In this document: positions 15,838-23,019 of the stretch, one piece after another
How the letters are laid out: every line of letters starts with the position of its first letter
Position numbering within the stretch: position 1 is the first letter of the stretch
Origin: Pseudideonella sakaiensis
GTDB lineage: Bacteria > Pseudomonadota > Gammaproteobacteria > Burkholderiales > Burkholderiaceae_C
Direction: 5' to 3'
NCBI RefSeq assembly: GCF_001293525.1
Contig: NZ_BBYR01000079.1
Location: forward strand, 1 to 35,186
Length of the DNA stretch: 35,186 nt
Translations under genes and position numbers: made by a program
Notes under the pieces: model-generated
What the model was told of the DNA's origin: nothing
What the model saw: the letters and a program-made list of their open reading frames with translations, nothing else
Databases searched by the model: none

Positions 15838-16776
15838 ATGGAATCCATCGATCTGAACCTGATGCGCGTGCTGGACGCCGTGCTCGACACCGGCAGCGTC
15901 ACGGCCGCCGCCGAGCGCTTGCACCTCAGCGTGCCGGCGACCAGCCATGCGCTGGCCCGGCTGCGCGATGCCCTCGGCGACCCGCTGCTGGTGCGCGCTG
16001 GCCGCCGCATGGTGCCCACGCCGCGCGCGGTCGAGATGCGCGAGCCGCTTTCGCAGTGGCTGGCGCAGGGTCGACTGCTGCTGGCGCGCGACCGCAGCCA
16101 GGCATTGAGCACCTTGCGCCGCTGCTTCGTCGTGCGCGCGCCCGAAGGCATGGCCATCAGCTTCGGTGCCAGCCTTGTCCAGAGCCTGCGAGAGATCCTG
16201 CCGCTGGCTACGCTGCGCTTCGTCACCGAGACAACGACCGAAGACACCGCGCTGCGCGATGGCACGCTGGATCTCGACATCGGCCACTTCGTCCCGCGCG
16301 AGCCCGAGGTCCACACGCTGCACTTGATGCAACAGCGGCCGATGGCCCTGGTGCGTGCCGGGCACCCACTGACCGAGCACAAGGTCACCGCGAAGCGCCT
16401 GTGCGAGCATCTGCACGTGGATGTGCAGCGGCGGCCCGGCGCTCCGTCGCCGCTGGACGACGCTCTTGCCGCCCAGCAGCAGAAACGCCCCGTGGTGCTG
16501 ACCGTGCCGCAGGCCCAGGTGGCGGCGCTGGTGGCCGGCCGCTCCGACCTCGTGGCCACGCTCAACGAGCGCATCGCCCGCGCCATGGCGCCAGTCATGA
16601 ACCTGCAGGTGTTGTCGCTGGCCTTTGCCGTTGGGACCGAACCGCTGGTGATGGCCTGGCATCCCCGTCACCACGCCGACCCGGCACACACGGCGCTGCG
16701 GCAGTCGCTGCTCAAGCTGCTGGCCCTCGCGTGGCCGGGTGCCTCGCCCAGCCCCCGCGCATCACGACGAGGATGA
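15838..16776 (+). CDS. LysR-type regulator of the MFS exporter
   Basis: 312 aa. The N-terminus DLNLMRVLDAVLDTGSVTAA then AERLHLSVPATSHALARLRD is a LysR HTH of the NodD/LeuO-like group, followed by a full effector domain. A TTG at 15829 is an alternative start, but the ATG at 15838 keeps the usual short lead before the HTH. It is divergent from and probably controls the MFS gene through the palindrome at 15807-15834. Its 3' end overlaps the 3' end of the convergent TonB-like lipoprotein by 15 bases. Confidence 0.92.
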   Translation: MESIDLNLMRVLDAVLDTGSVTAAAERLHLSVPATSHALARLRDALGDPLLVRAGRRMVPTPRAVEMREPLSQWLAQGRLLLARDRSQALSTLRRCFVVRAPEGMAISFGASLVQSLREILPLATLRFVTETTTEDTALRDGTLDLDIGHFVPREPEVHTLHLMQQRPMALVRAGHPLTEHKVTAKRLCEHLHVDVQRRPGAPSPLDDALAAQQQKRPVVLTVPQAQVAALVAGRSDLVATLNERIARAMAPVMNLQVLSLAFAVGTEPLVMAWHPRHHADPAHTALRQSLLKLLALAWPGASPSPRASRRG

Positions 16777-17184
16777 GAACGCGAACTGCTGCTGCACCTG
16801 GATACTCGTCGGCGCGCCGCCCTTCGTGATCGGCGCGAACCGCCAGCGTTCCACCGCGCGGCGGGTGACGTCGGCCAGGATCGGGGGCGGGTCGCCGAGC
16901 ACGTGGAGCGTGCTGACCTGTCCATTGGCCTCGATGGTGAAGCGCACGACGACCGAGCCGGACCCGGACCAGCCCGCCGGAGGCCTGGGCATCGGCGACT
17001 CGAGCAGCTTCAGGGGCGCATCCAGGTTGGCGCCAGCCGTCGCTGCAGCAATCCACTGGGCCATCCGCAAGGAGGGCTCTTCGGAGAAGAACAGGTCATC
17101 GCCGATCCGATACGCCGTGCTGGTCGCGCAGCCAGCCAGTGCCAGCAGCAGGGCGAGGGAGGTGCAAGTCAGGGGCAGCTTCAT
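16762..17184 (-). CDS. TonB C-terminal-domain lipoprotein (copy 2)
   Basis: 140 aa. The first 19 residues (MKLPLTCTSLALLLALAGC) match copy 1 at 9742-10179 but for one residue, and the C-terminal half is closely similar (LLESPMPRPP, VSTLHVLGD, RRAVERWRFAPITKGGAPT). The middle differs, as expected of a diverging duplicate. It has a lipobox but no transmembrane anchor, so it is a lipoprotein with a TonB-C fold and unknown job. The start is placed at the signal-peptide Met; the open frame upstream to 17403 has no coding character. Confidence 0.87.
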   Translation of the reverse strand: MKLPLTCTSLALLLALAGCATSTAYRIGDDLFFSEEPSLRMAQWIAAATAGANLDAPLKLLESPMPRPPAGWSGSGSVVVRFTIEANGQVSTLHVLGDPPPILADVTRRAVERWRFAPITKGGAPTSIQVQQQFAFSSSS

Positions 17185-17374
17185 CGTGCGCACGCCGAGC
17201 GGCTGAGAGACGGACGGTTCCTCCGCACCGAGCAGCGCGGCGGTCGATTGGCCCTTTTTAGCGCATCCAGCCGGAACGGCTCCCGTGCCGCCATGCCAGG
17301 CTCCACGAAACCATGAAGGACGCGCGGGTGGCGGGCAGGCCCGGGATCGGGCGCGGCCCGGCGACACTGCGCCC

Positions 17375-18415
17375 ATGCCGCTGCCCACCCCCACCCTCCA
17401 CACGCCCCGCCTGCGCCTGCGCCCCTTCGCCGCCGCGGACGCCGGCGCCCTCTACGCGCTGCAGAGCAACGCCCGCGTGCTGCGCTACTGGGACGCTCCG
17501 CCGTGGACAGACCCCGCCCGCGCCGAGGCCTTCCTCGCCAGCTGCCGCCAGATGGAGGCCGAGGGCAGCGGCACCCGCGTCGCCATCGAGACACGCGAAG
17601 GCGCCGCCTTCATCGGCTGGTGCACGCTCTTCGGCTGGAACCCGGTGCACCGCAAGGCCGGCCTCGGCTACTGCCTGGACGACACGGCCTGGGGCCGCGG
17701 CTACGCGACCGAGGCCGTGCACGCGCTGCTGCGCTGGGCCTTCGACACCCTGGACCTGAACCGCGTCGAGGCCGAGCTCGACACCCGCAACGCGGCGTCC
17801 GCGCGGGTGCTGGACAAGCTGGGCTTCGTGCGCGAAGGCCTGCGGCGCGAGGACTGCGTCGTGTCCGGCGAGGTCTCCGATTCCTGGATCCATGGCCTGC
17901 TGCGCCGGGACTGGCAGGCGCAGGCGCAGACGCAGACACAGGCTCCGGCGCGGACCGTGACCACGCCGCCGCCGGGCGCCGCGGCGCATCCGGCCGACGG
18001 CAGCACGCCGGGCGCGTCGCGCCACCTCGCCCTCGTCAGCCTGTTGGTGCAGGACTACGACGCCGCCATCGCCTTCTACCGCGACGCCCTCGGCTTCGCG
18101 CTCGTCGAAGACACCCGGCTCGACGAGCACAAGCGCTGGGTGGTCGTCCGCCCGTCCGGCGCCGCGCTGGGCCCCGCAGCCGCCGGAGTGCTGCTCGCAC
18201 GCGCCACCGCCCCGGCGCAGACCGCCGCGATCGGCCGCCAGACCGGCGGCCGCGTCTTCCTCTTCCTCCACACCGACGACATCGACCGCGACCACCGCCT
18301 CTACCGCAGCCGCGGCGTCCGCTTCGTGCGCGAGCCGGCCGACCAGCCCTACGGGCGCGTGGCGGTGTTCGAGGACCTGCACGGCAACCTGTGGGACCTG
18401 GTGCAGCCGCGCTGA
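17375..18415 (+). CDS. GNAT acetyltransferase-glyoxalase (VOC) fusion
   Basis: 346 aa, two domains in one chain. Residues 8-182 are a RimJ/RimL-type GNAT: TPRLRLRPFAAADAGALYAL, then the acetyl-CoA loop WGRGYATEAV (106-115) and NAASARVLDKLGFVREG. Residues 183-214 are a Gln/Thr/Pro/Ala-rich linker (QAQAQTQTQAPAR). Residues 216-344 are a vicinal-oxygen-chelate domain: RHLALVSLLVQDYDAAIAFY, RDALGFALVEDTRL, and the C-terminal VAVFEDLHGNLWDLVQ with a putative metal Glu (E333) and H217 at the first strand. Both domains look complete. The start at 17375 gives the normal GNAT N-terminus. The substrates of both halves are unknown; resistance or detoxification is a guess. Confidence 0.88.
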   Translation: MPLPTPTLHTPRLRLRPFAAADAGALYALQSNARVLRYWDAPPWTDPARAEAFLASCRQMEAEGSGTRVAIETREGAAFIGWCTLFGWNPVHRKAGLGYCLDDTAWGRGYATEAVHALLRWAFDTLDLNRVEAELDTRNAASARVLDKLGFVREGLRREDCVVSGEVSDSWIHGLLRRDWQAQAQTQTQAPARTVTTPPPGAAAHPADGSTPGASRHLALVSLLVQDYDAAIAFYRDALGFALVEDTRLDEHKRWVVVRPSGAALGPAAAGVLLARATAPAQTAAIGRQTGGRVFLFLHTDDIDRDHRLYRSRGVRFVREPADQPYGRVAVFEDLHGNLWDLVQPR

Positions 18416-18454
18416 GGCCGGGCACGCGCAGCGCCCAGCGCGCCCACCGGCCGC

Positions 18455-19084
18455 TCAGCCGCGCGTCATGCGGGCGAAGGCGAAGCGCCGGCCCTGGCCC
18501 TGCCGGAACGCGAGGTGGATCCACACCATCGCCAGCGGCTCCAGGTAGCGCGCGGCGCTCAAGGGGCCCATGTCGACGGCATCGAAGCCGAGGCGCGCGG
18601 CCAGCGCCAGCACCTGCTGGCGCGCCGCGGCATCGTCGCCGGCCACCGGCATCATCGGCCGGCCCTGCGCATAGCGGCTGTCGGCCAGGTTTTCGGCGCC
18701 GGTGGTGTTGAAGGCCTTCACCACGCGGGCGCCCGCGGCGCGCGCGGCCACCTCCTCCGCGCCGCTGGTGGTGGTGCCCAGGCTCAGGCCGGCCAGGCCC
18801 GGCGCGAGCGGGTTCGTCGCATCGACCAGCACGCGGCCCTGCCAGTCGGCCCGCGCCTGCGCGATGGACAGCGCCGCCGCATAGGGCACCGCCAGGATCA
18901 CCAGCTCGCCACGCGCCACCGCGTCGTCGCTGGTGGTGAGCCGGGCCTGCGGGCCGAGCGCGGCCACCGCGTCGGCATGGCGCGCCGGCTCGGGCACGCC
19001 GATCGTCACCGGCTCGCCGGCCCGCAGCAGCGCACCGGCCAGTGCCAGGCCGACGTTGCCGGCGCCCAGGATGCTGATCTGCAT
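18455..19084 (-). CDS. F420H2:NADP oxidoreductase-like (NADP-binding) protein
   Basis: 209 aa. N-terminal Rossmann loop ILGAGNVGLALAGALLRAG. Further marks are LVILAVPYAAALSIA, DATNPL, and VVKAFNTTGAENLADSRY, all typical of the NAD(P)-binding family annotated as NADPH-dependent F420 reductase. Betaproteobacteria generally lack F420, so the true cofactor partner is unknown. It begins 11 bases after the stop of the DJ-1/PfpI-like gene and is transcribed with it. The pair is probably controlled by the divergent LysR gene at 19969. Confidence 0.88.
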   Translation of the reverse strand: MQISILGAGNVGLALAGALLRAGEPVTIGVPEPARHADAVAALGPQARLTTSDDAVARGELVILAVPYAAALSIAQARADWQGRVLVDATNPLAPGLAGLSLGTTTSGAEEVAARAAGARVVKAFNTTGAENLADSRYAQGRPMMPVAGDDAAARQQVLALAARLGFDAVDMGPLSAARYLEPLAMVWIHLAFRQGQGRRFAFARMTRG

Positions 19085-19095
19085 CGCCGTCTCCT

Positions 19096-19866
19096 TCAGC
19101 GCCCCAGCGCCTCGATCACCAGGCGGGCCGTCTCGCCGCCGGAGAAGTTCTGCTGGCCGGTGACCAGGTTGCCGTCGCGCACCGCGAAGCTGCGCCACCG
19201 CCCGCCCTGCACGTAGTTCGCGCCGAGGGCCTTCAGCCGGTCCTCGATGCGCCAGGGCATCACGTGCCGGTCGCGCGGCAGTAGGCCGAGGCGCCACACC
19301 GCGTCGTCGGCGAAGTCCTCCTCCACGTTGGCGAAGCCGGTGACCGTGCGCCCCTTGGCGATGAACTCGCCCCGGCTGTCCTTGGCAAAAGCCAGCACCG
19401 CGCAGCCGTGGCACAGCGCGGCGGCCACCTTGCCGGCCTCGAAGAAGGCGGCGAAGCGGGCGTGCAGCTCGGTCGCGCCCTCGAAGCCGAACATCGGCGC
19501 CTGGCCGCCGGCCACGACGATGGCGTCGAACGCGGCCACCTCCAGGTCGGCCAGCGGGCGCGTGTCGTCGACCAGCGCCTTCAGCTCGGGCGTGTGGATG
19601 AAGCCCTGGCTGATCAGGTCGGTCCGGCTGTAGCCGCTGGCGTCGTTTGGGTCGCTCATGCCGTCGGCCGCGCAGGGCCCGCCGGCGGGGCTGAACACCG
19701 CCACCTCGTAGCCGGCCTCGGCGAAGGCGTGGAAGGGGTGCGTCAGCTCGCTCCACCAGAAGCCCACCGGCCAGCCGGTGGTGGTGGACACCGCCGGGTT
19801 GGCGATGACGATGGCGACGCGCTTGCGGCGCTGCGGGTTAAGCACGTTGGGGTCTTGCAGGCTCAT
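19096..19866 (-). CDS. DJ-1/PfpI-family (Hsp31-like) protein
   Basis: 256 aa. Class I glutamine-amidotransferase-like fold: VAIVIANPAVSTTTGWPVGF, then E40, then FDAIVVAGGQAPMFGF, and the nucleophile elbow AALCHGCAVLAF with C152-H153. The insertions match the Hsp31/YhbO-type larger members used as glyoxalase III, deglycase or chaperone in other bacteria. The ATG at 19866 gives a complete N-terminus. It is first in a two-gene operon with the F420-reductase-like gene and is divergent from a LysR regulator, suggesting an electrophile or redox stress response. Confidence 0.9.
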   Translation of the reverse strand: MSLQDPNVLNPQRRKRVAIVIANPAVSTTTGWPVGFWWSELTHPFHAFAEAGYEVAVFSPAGGPCAADGMSDPNDASGYSRTDLISQGFIHTPELKALVDDTRPLADLEVAAFDAIVVAGGQAPMFGFEGATELHARFAAFFEAGKVAAALCHGCAVLAFAKDSRGEFIAKGRTVTGFANVEEDFADDAVWRLGLLPRDRHVMPWRIEDRLKALGANYVQGGRWRSFAVRDGNLVTGQQNFSGGETARLVIEALGR

Positions 19867-19949
19867 CGGGGGCTCCGTCGAGGGGGTGCGATGGCCGGCA
19901 GTCTCGCGATGGGCAGCGGAGGCTTCAATCCAGCAGAATGCGACGCACT

Positions 19950-19967
19950 GTTGCCCCGGGAGACAAC
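19950..19967. promoter_or_regulatory. Weak LysR-box candidate
   Basis: GTTG and CAAC arms flank a 10-base GC-rich core just before the LysR ATG at 19969. The gap to the divergent DJ-1 gene is 102 bp. Short arms make this a tentative operator only. Confidence 0.25.
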
Positions 19968-19968
19968 A

Positions 19969-20856
19969 ATGGACCTGGTCGCCCTGCAGGCCTTCGTCAA
20001 GGTGGTGCAGACCGGCAGCTTCACGCGCGCCGCCGACGCGCTGCAGACGCAGAAGGCGCGGCTGTCGCGGGTGGTGAGCCAGCTGGAACGCGAGCTGTCG
20101 GTGCGGCTGCTCGAGCGCAGCACGCGCGCGCTGTCGCTGACGGAGGCGGGGCGCGAGTTCTTCGAGCGCGCCCAGGCCATCCTGGCCTCCGTCGACGACG
20201 TGCGGCAGGCCATGCAGCGCATCCAGGGCGAACCGCAGGGCCGGCTGCGCCTCACCTGCGGCGTGGAGTTCGGCCTCGTGGCCGTCGGCGGCTGGATCGC
20301 CGACTACCTCGCGGCCTACCCGCGCGTCCAGGTCGAGGCCGACTACAGCAACCGCGTGGTCGACATCGTGCACGAGGGCTACGACCTGGCCGTGCGCGTC
20401 GGGCCGCTGCCCGATTCATCGCTGGCGGCGCGGCGGCTCGGCGCGCTCGGCTACGGCCTGTACGCCTCCGCCGACTACCTGCGCCGGCACGCCCCGCCCG
20501 CCGGCCCGCAGGAGCTGCCGGGCCACCCGCTGGTGGTCTACGACGGCGCCGCGCCGCAGGGCCAGTGGCAACTCGGCCGGGGCGACGAGGTGCTGCGGCT
20601 GAAGCTCCAGCCCCGGCTGCGCGTCAACACCAGCCTCGCCGCGCGCGAGGCCCTGCAGCGCGGCCTCGGCATCGGCCTGCTGCCGCGGCGCGTGGCCGAG
20701 CCGCCCGGCCAGCCGCCGCTGCTGCAGCGCGTGCTGCCCGGCTGGGCCCCGCCCGACGTGCCGGTGCACGCCGTGTTCGCCAGTGCGCGCTACCTGGCGC
20801 CGAAGGTGCGGGCGTTCATCGATCTGGCGGTGGCGAGTTGTTCGCCCGACGCGTGA
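19969..20856 (+). CDS. LysR-type transcription regulator
   Basis: 295 aa. HTH in LQAFVKVVQTGSFTRAADAL then QTQKARLSRVVSQLERELSV, and TRALSLTEAGREFFERA. The effector domain includes VVDIVHEGYDLAVRVGPLPD, placing it in the YafC/DmlR-like subgroup. The ATG at 19969 gives the standard N-terminus; the open frame further upstream overlaps the DJ-1 gene antisense. It is divergent from the DJ-1/F420-reductase-like operon and is its likely regulator. It marks the last core-like gene before the accessory stretch that ends at glmS. Confidence 0.93.
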   Translation: MDLVALQAFVKVVQTGSFTRAADALQTQKARLSRVVSQLERELSVRLLERSTRALSLTEAGREFFERAQAILASVDDVRQAMQRIQGEPQGRLRLTCGVEFGLVAVGGWIADYLAAYPRVQVEADYSNRVVDIVHEGYDLAVRVGPLPDSSLAARRLGALGYGLYASADYLRRHAPPAGPQELPGHPLVVYDGAAPQGQWQLGRGDEVLRLKLQPRLRVNTSLAAREALQRGLGIGLLPRRVAEPPGQPPLLQRVLPGWAPPDVPVHAVFASARYLAPKVRAFIDLAVASCSPDA

Positions 20857-20900
20857 GGGAGGCGGGGTGTGGGGGGACGTCACGTCGCCGCGTCTTCCCA

Positions 20901-20914
20901 TACAGAAATCTGTA
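20901..20914. promoter_or_regulatory. Palindromic operator of the toxin-antitoxin pair
   Basis: TACAGA-AA-TCTGTA is a perfect 6-bp inverted repeat 11 bases before the antitoxin ATG. A possible -10 box (TACACT, 20913-20918) overlaps its right arm. Such sites serve autorepression by the antitoxin's ribbon-helix-helix in type II systems. Confidence 0.6.
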
Positions 20915-20925
20915 CACTTTCAGGC

Positions 20926-21171
20926 ATGAAAACGACCCTCAACCTGAACGATCAACTGCTGGCCGATGCGAAGGCGCTTGCAGCCCAGCAGCGCACGAGC
21001 CTGACCCGCTTGATCGAGGAAGGTCTGCAGTTGCGTCTGCGCGCGAGGCCGGCCCCCGCGCCGCAGGGCGAGGTTCGCTTGCCCGTGTTCAAGGGTCGCG
21101 GTGGCTTGGCCAAGGGCGTCGACCCGCTGAGCAACCAGGCGCTGCTCGCGGCCCTCGGCGATGACGCCTGA
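20926..21171 (+). CDS. vapB: VapB-type antitoxin
   Basis: 81 aa. The first 45 residues (MKTTLNLNDQLLADAKALAA then QQRTSLTRLIEEGLQLRLR) look like a ribbon-helix-helix DNA-binding antitoxin, and the basic/flexible C-terminal part would bind the toxin. The gene overlaps the PIN toxin gene by 11 bases, the usual antitoxin-first order. The ATG at 20926 is preferred over the upstream frame start at 20869 because the operator and promoter lie between them. There is almost no leader and only a weak SD. Confidence 0.85.
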   Translation: MKTTLNLNDQLLADAKALAAQQRTSLTRLIEEGLQLRLRARPAPAPQGEVRLPVFKGRGGLAKGVDPLSNQALLAALGDDA

Positions 21172-21607
21172 TGTCAACGTGTTGGTCGCCGCATCGCGGA
21201 GCGACCACCCGCACCATGCCATGGCGCTCGGCTGGCTCGAGCAGGCCATCAGCGACGCCGGGACGGGAGCACCGCTGACGCTGATGCCCATGGTGCTGGC
21301 CAGCTTCCTGCGGCTGGTCACGAGCCCGAAGATCTTCCAGCAGGCCACCCCGAGCCAGGATGCGGTGGCATTCATTGATGCTCTCCTGGCCGCACCCGGC
21401 GTGCAACTGGCGCCGCTGGGGCCGGAGTGGCCGACCTTGCGGCAGCTCTGCCTCGACAAGCGCCTGACCGGCAACGACCTGCCGGATGCCTGGTTGTCTG
21501 CCGCCGTGGCGCACCGCGGGGAGCACCTCGTGACCTTCGACCGGGACTTCAGGAAGCTGCTTGGGCGCAGTCAGTTCACGTTGCTGGCGGCTGCGGGGCG
21601 GTCGTGA
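21161..21607 (+). CDS. vapC: VapC-type PIN-domain toxin
   Basis: 148 aa PIN-domain ribonuclease. Acidic residues visible are D4 (TPDVNVLVAA), D106 and D109 (LTGNDLPDAWLSAAV), and D127/D129 (LVTFDRDF). The helix usually holding the second acidic residue reads MVLASFLRLVTSP, as in the subgroup with TxxFLRxxT, so the canonical Glu is not evident there. HPHHAMALGWLE is also typical. Known VapC enzymes cleave tRNA or rRNA. It is coupled to the antitoxin by an 11-base overlap. Confidence 0.88.
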   Translation: MTPDVNVLVAASRSDHPHHAMALGWLEQAISDAGTGAPLTLMPMVLASFLRLVTSPKIFQQATPSQDAVAFIDALLAAPGVQLAPLGPEWPTLRQLCLDKRLTGNDLPDAWLSAAVAHRGEHLVTFDRDFRKLLGRSQFTLLAAAGRS

Positions 21608-21682
21608 GCGACGCACAGGGGCTGTTGACGCCCAGCAGCGCGCCTGCACGTCGATTGGAAGGTCGCTCGGCGGCGGCGATGA

Positions 21683-21937
21683 CCGGCAGCCTACGCCACG
21701 CACCGAGCACCAGCGAGCGCGCCGCGCTTCACCGGTGACGCGGACCCCGACGCAACCGCTGTCGGACCGGCCTGGCGGGACGCCTCCCTCGCGGAACCCG
21801 ACCGGCGCATCGCCGACCGCGAGCACCTGCCGCTGATGGTCTGGGACGGCCGACTGTGCATGTCGGTGGCCGGCCTGCAGGAACCCGCGTCCTGGTACGT
21901 GGGCGAGGCCGAGCGATGGAGCGACGATTACCTCTGA
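21683..21937 (+). pseudogene. Unidentified gene remnant (3' end)
   Basis: An open frame ending at the TGA 21935-21937 has nearly all codons ending in G or C from about 21735 onward and a protein-like composition (LPLMVWDGRLCMSVAGLQEP then ASWYVGEAERWSDDYL). It has no start codon with an SD and is closed upstream by a TGA at 21680-21682. I read it as the 3' end of a gene whose 5' part was lost, perhaps when the neighbouring toxin-antitoxin genes arrived. I do not recognise the family. Confidence 0.4.
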
Positions 21938-21966
21938 GAGACCGGAGACGACGGGATCGACCGCCA

Positions 21967-22023
21967 TCCTTGCGCTACCGCAGCAGCCACTCCTTGCGCT
22001 ACCGCAGCAGCCACTCCTTGCGC
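21967..22023. repeat. 24-bp tandem repeat, 2.4 copies
   Basis: Two perfect copies of a 24-base unit (21967-21990 and 21991-22014, starting TCCTTGCGCTACCGCAGC) are followed by the first 9 bases of a third (22015-22023). The period is a multiple of three (8 codons). It lies in the gene-poor gap 21608-22097, which otherwise holds only the remnant at 21683-21937 and no clear promoter. Confidence 0.9.
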
Positions 22024-22097
22024 AAAATGGTGAAGAACGTGGCATGAACCGCCCGCGCATCCTGCGGATCCGGTCCCGACAACAGTAACCTTTGGGC

Positions 22098-23015
22098 ATG
22101 CAGGCCACGCTCGAGCTGAAAGAGGAGCTCCCGGTCGAAGCCACGGCGTTCGCGGCACGGCAGCCCACGGGCCGATTCCCATCACTCCGACAAAGCATGC
22201 CCTACAACGACCGCCTCTTCCAATTGCTGGGCTCGCTGGAACCCGGTGAGCTGCAGGCGATCTGGGAGAAGGGATTTCGGCGCAAGCCCTCCGACGAAGA
22301 GTTCGAGAAGCTTCCACAAGACCTTCGCGTCTCGGTCGTCAGCGCGCATTGGCGCGCCATCCACGGTCACTCGCTTCCCAATCTTTGGCGAGACAGCCAT
22401 GAGCTGCCATGGAAGCGAATCCTCATCGACGTGGCGGACAAGCTGAAGCCGGGGCTGGGTTGGACACCGATCACGCTGGATGACGCGACCACGGAGCAGG
22501 CGCTGGAGAGGATGGTTCTGGAGTTCTTCGAGCAACGGGTTCGGACCGCGTGGGCCGCCCTGCCCCCCGAAGAACAGACGCGGCTGGCGTCCCAGCTCGA
22601 CGCCGAGATGTCGGCATCCGATGCCCTCGCGACGGGCCGTGCCACCGAGGCCGGCATCACCCATGTCACGGCCACTTCACTGGCGGCAGCGATCGGGTCG
22701 GGGCTCGTCACCGGGGCAGGCGTCCTTGCACTGGCGACCGGAACGACGACCCTCGCCGTGGGAGGCCTGCTCGGCGGAACCCTCTATCAGATCGGTTTGT
22801 GGCTCGTCGTGCGAATGTTCGGCGTGGTGACGGGTGCCCAGCTCGTCGCATCTGGAGGTGCCGCTGCCGTTGGTGGCGCGCTCCTGTCGGCTCCCGCCGC
22901 GGCAGCGTTCGTGGCCCATGCGGCGATGTCGACCGCCTACAGGAAGACCATCCCAGCCACGCTCATGCTGCTGTGCGCGCACGAACTGCGCCGCCAACTG
23001 GCCGAACTGGAGTGA
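22098..23015 (+). CDS. YaaW/UPF0174-like membrane protein
   Basis: 305 aa. The order of features follows E. coli YaaW as I recall it: an N-terminal helical part (NDRLFQLLGSLEPGELQAIW), a middle with LPWKRILIDVADKLK, a segment MVLEFFEQRVRTAWAALPPE, then two hydrophobic, Gly/Ala-rich hairpins (about residues 195-270), and a C-terminus AYRKTIPATLMLLCAHELRR resembling YaaW's YRVTIPAVLQIACLRR. The family (DUF3944 plus a ubiquinol-cytochrome chaperone-like domain) has no established function. The start at 22098 has a poor SD; a TTG at 22092 is possible. It is followed after 4 bases by the gene at 23020 and is clearly an operon with it. Base use is less GC-rich than the core genes. Confidence 0.72.
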   Translation: MQATLELKEELPVEATAFAARQPTGRFPSLRQSMPYNDRLFQLLGSLEPGELQAIWEKGFRRKPSDEEFEKLPQDLRVSVVSAHWRAIHGHSLPNLWRDSHELPWKRILIDVADKLKPGLGWTPITLDDATTEQALERMVLEFFEQRVRTAWAALPPEEQTRLASQLDAEMSASDALATGRATEAGITHVTATSLAAAIGSGLVTGAGVLALATGTTTLAVGGLLGGTLYQIGLWLVVRMFGVVTGAQLVASGGAAAVGGALLSAPAAAAFVAHAAMSTAYRKTIPATLMLLCAHELRRQLAELE

Positions 23016-23019
23016 AAGC

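Noticed and set aside
14371-16689. A 772-codon minus-strand frame joining the MFS gene with upstream sequence
   Set aside because: The upstream part is antisense to the LysR gene at 15838; the MFS protein starts at 15771 with a normal N-terminus.
21967-22023. Possible CRISPR array
   Set aside because: The copies are directly adjacent with no spacers and only 2.4 units; no cas genes are nearby.
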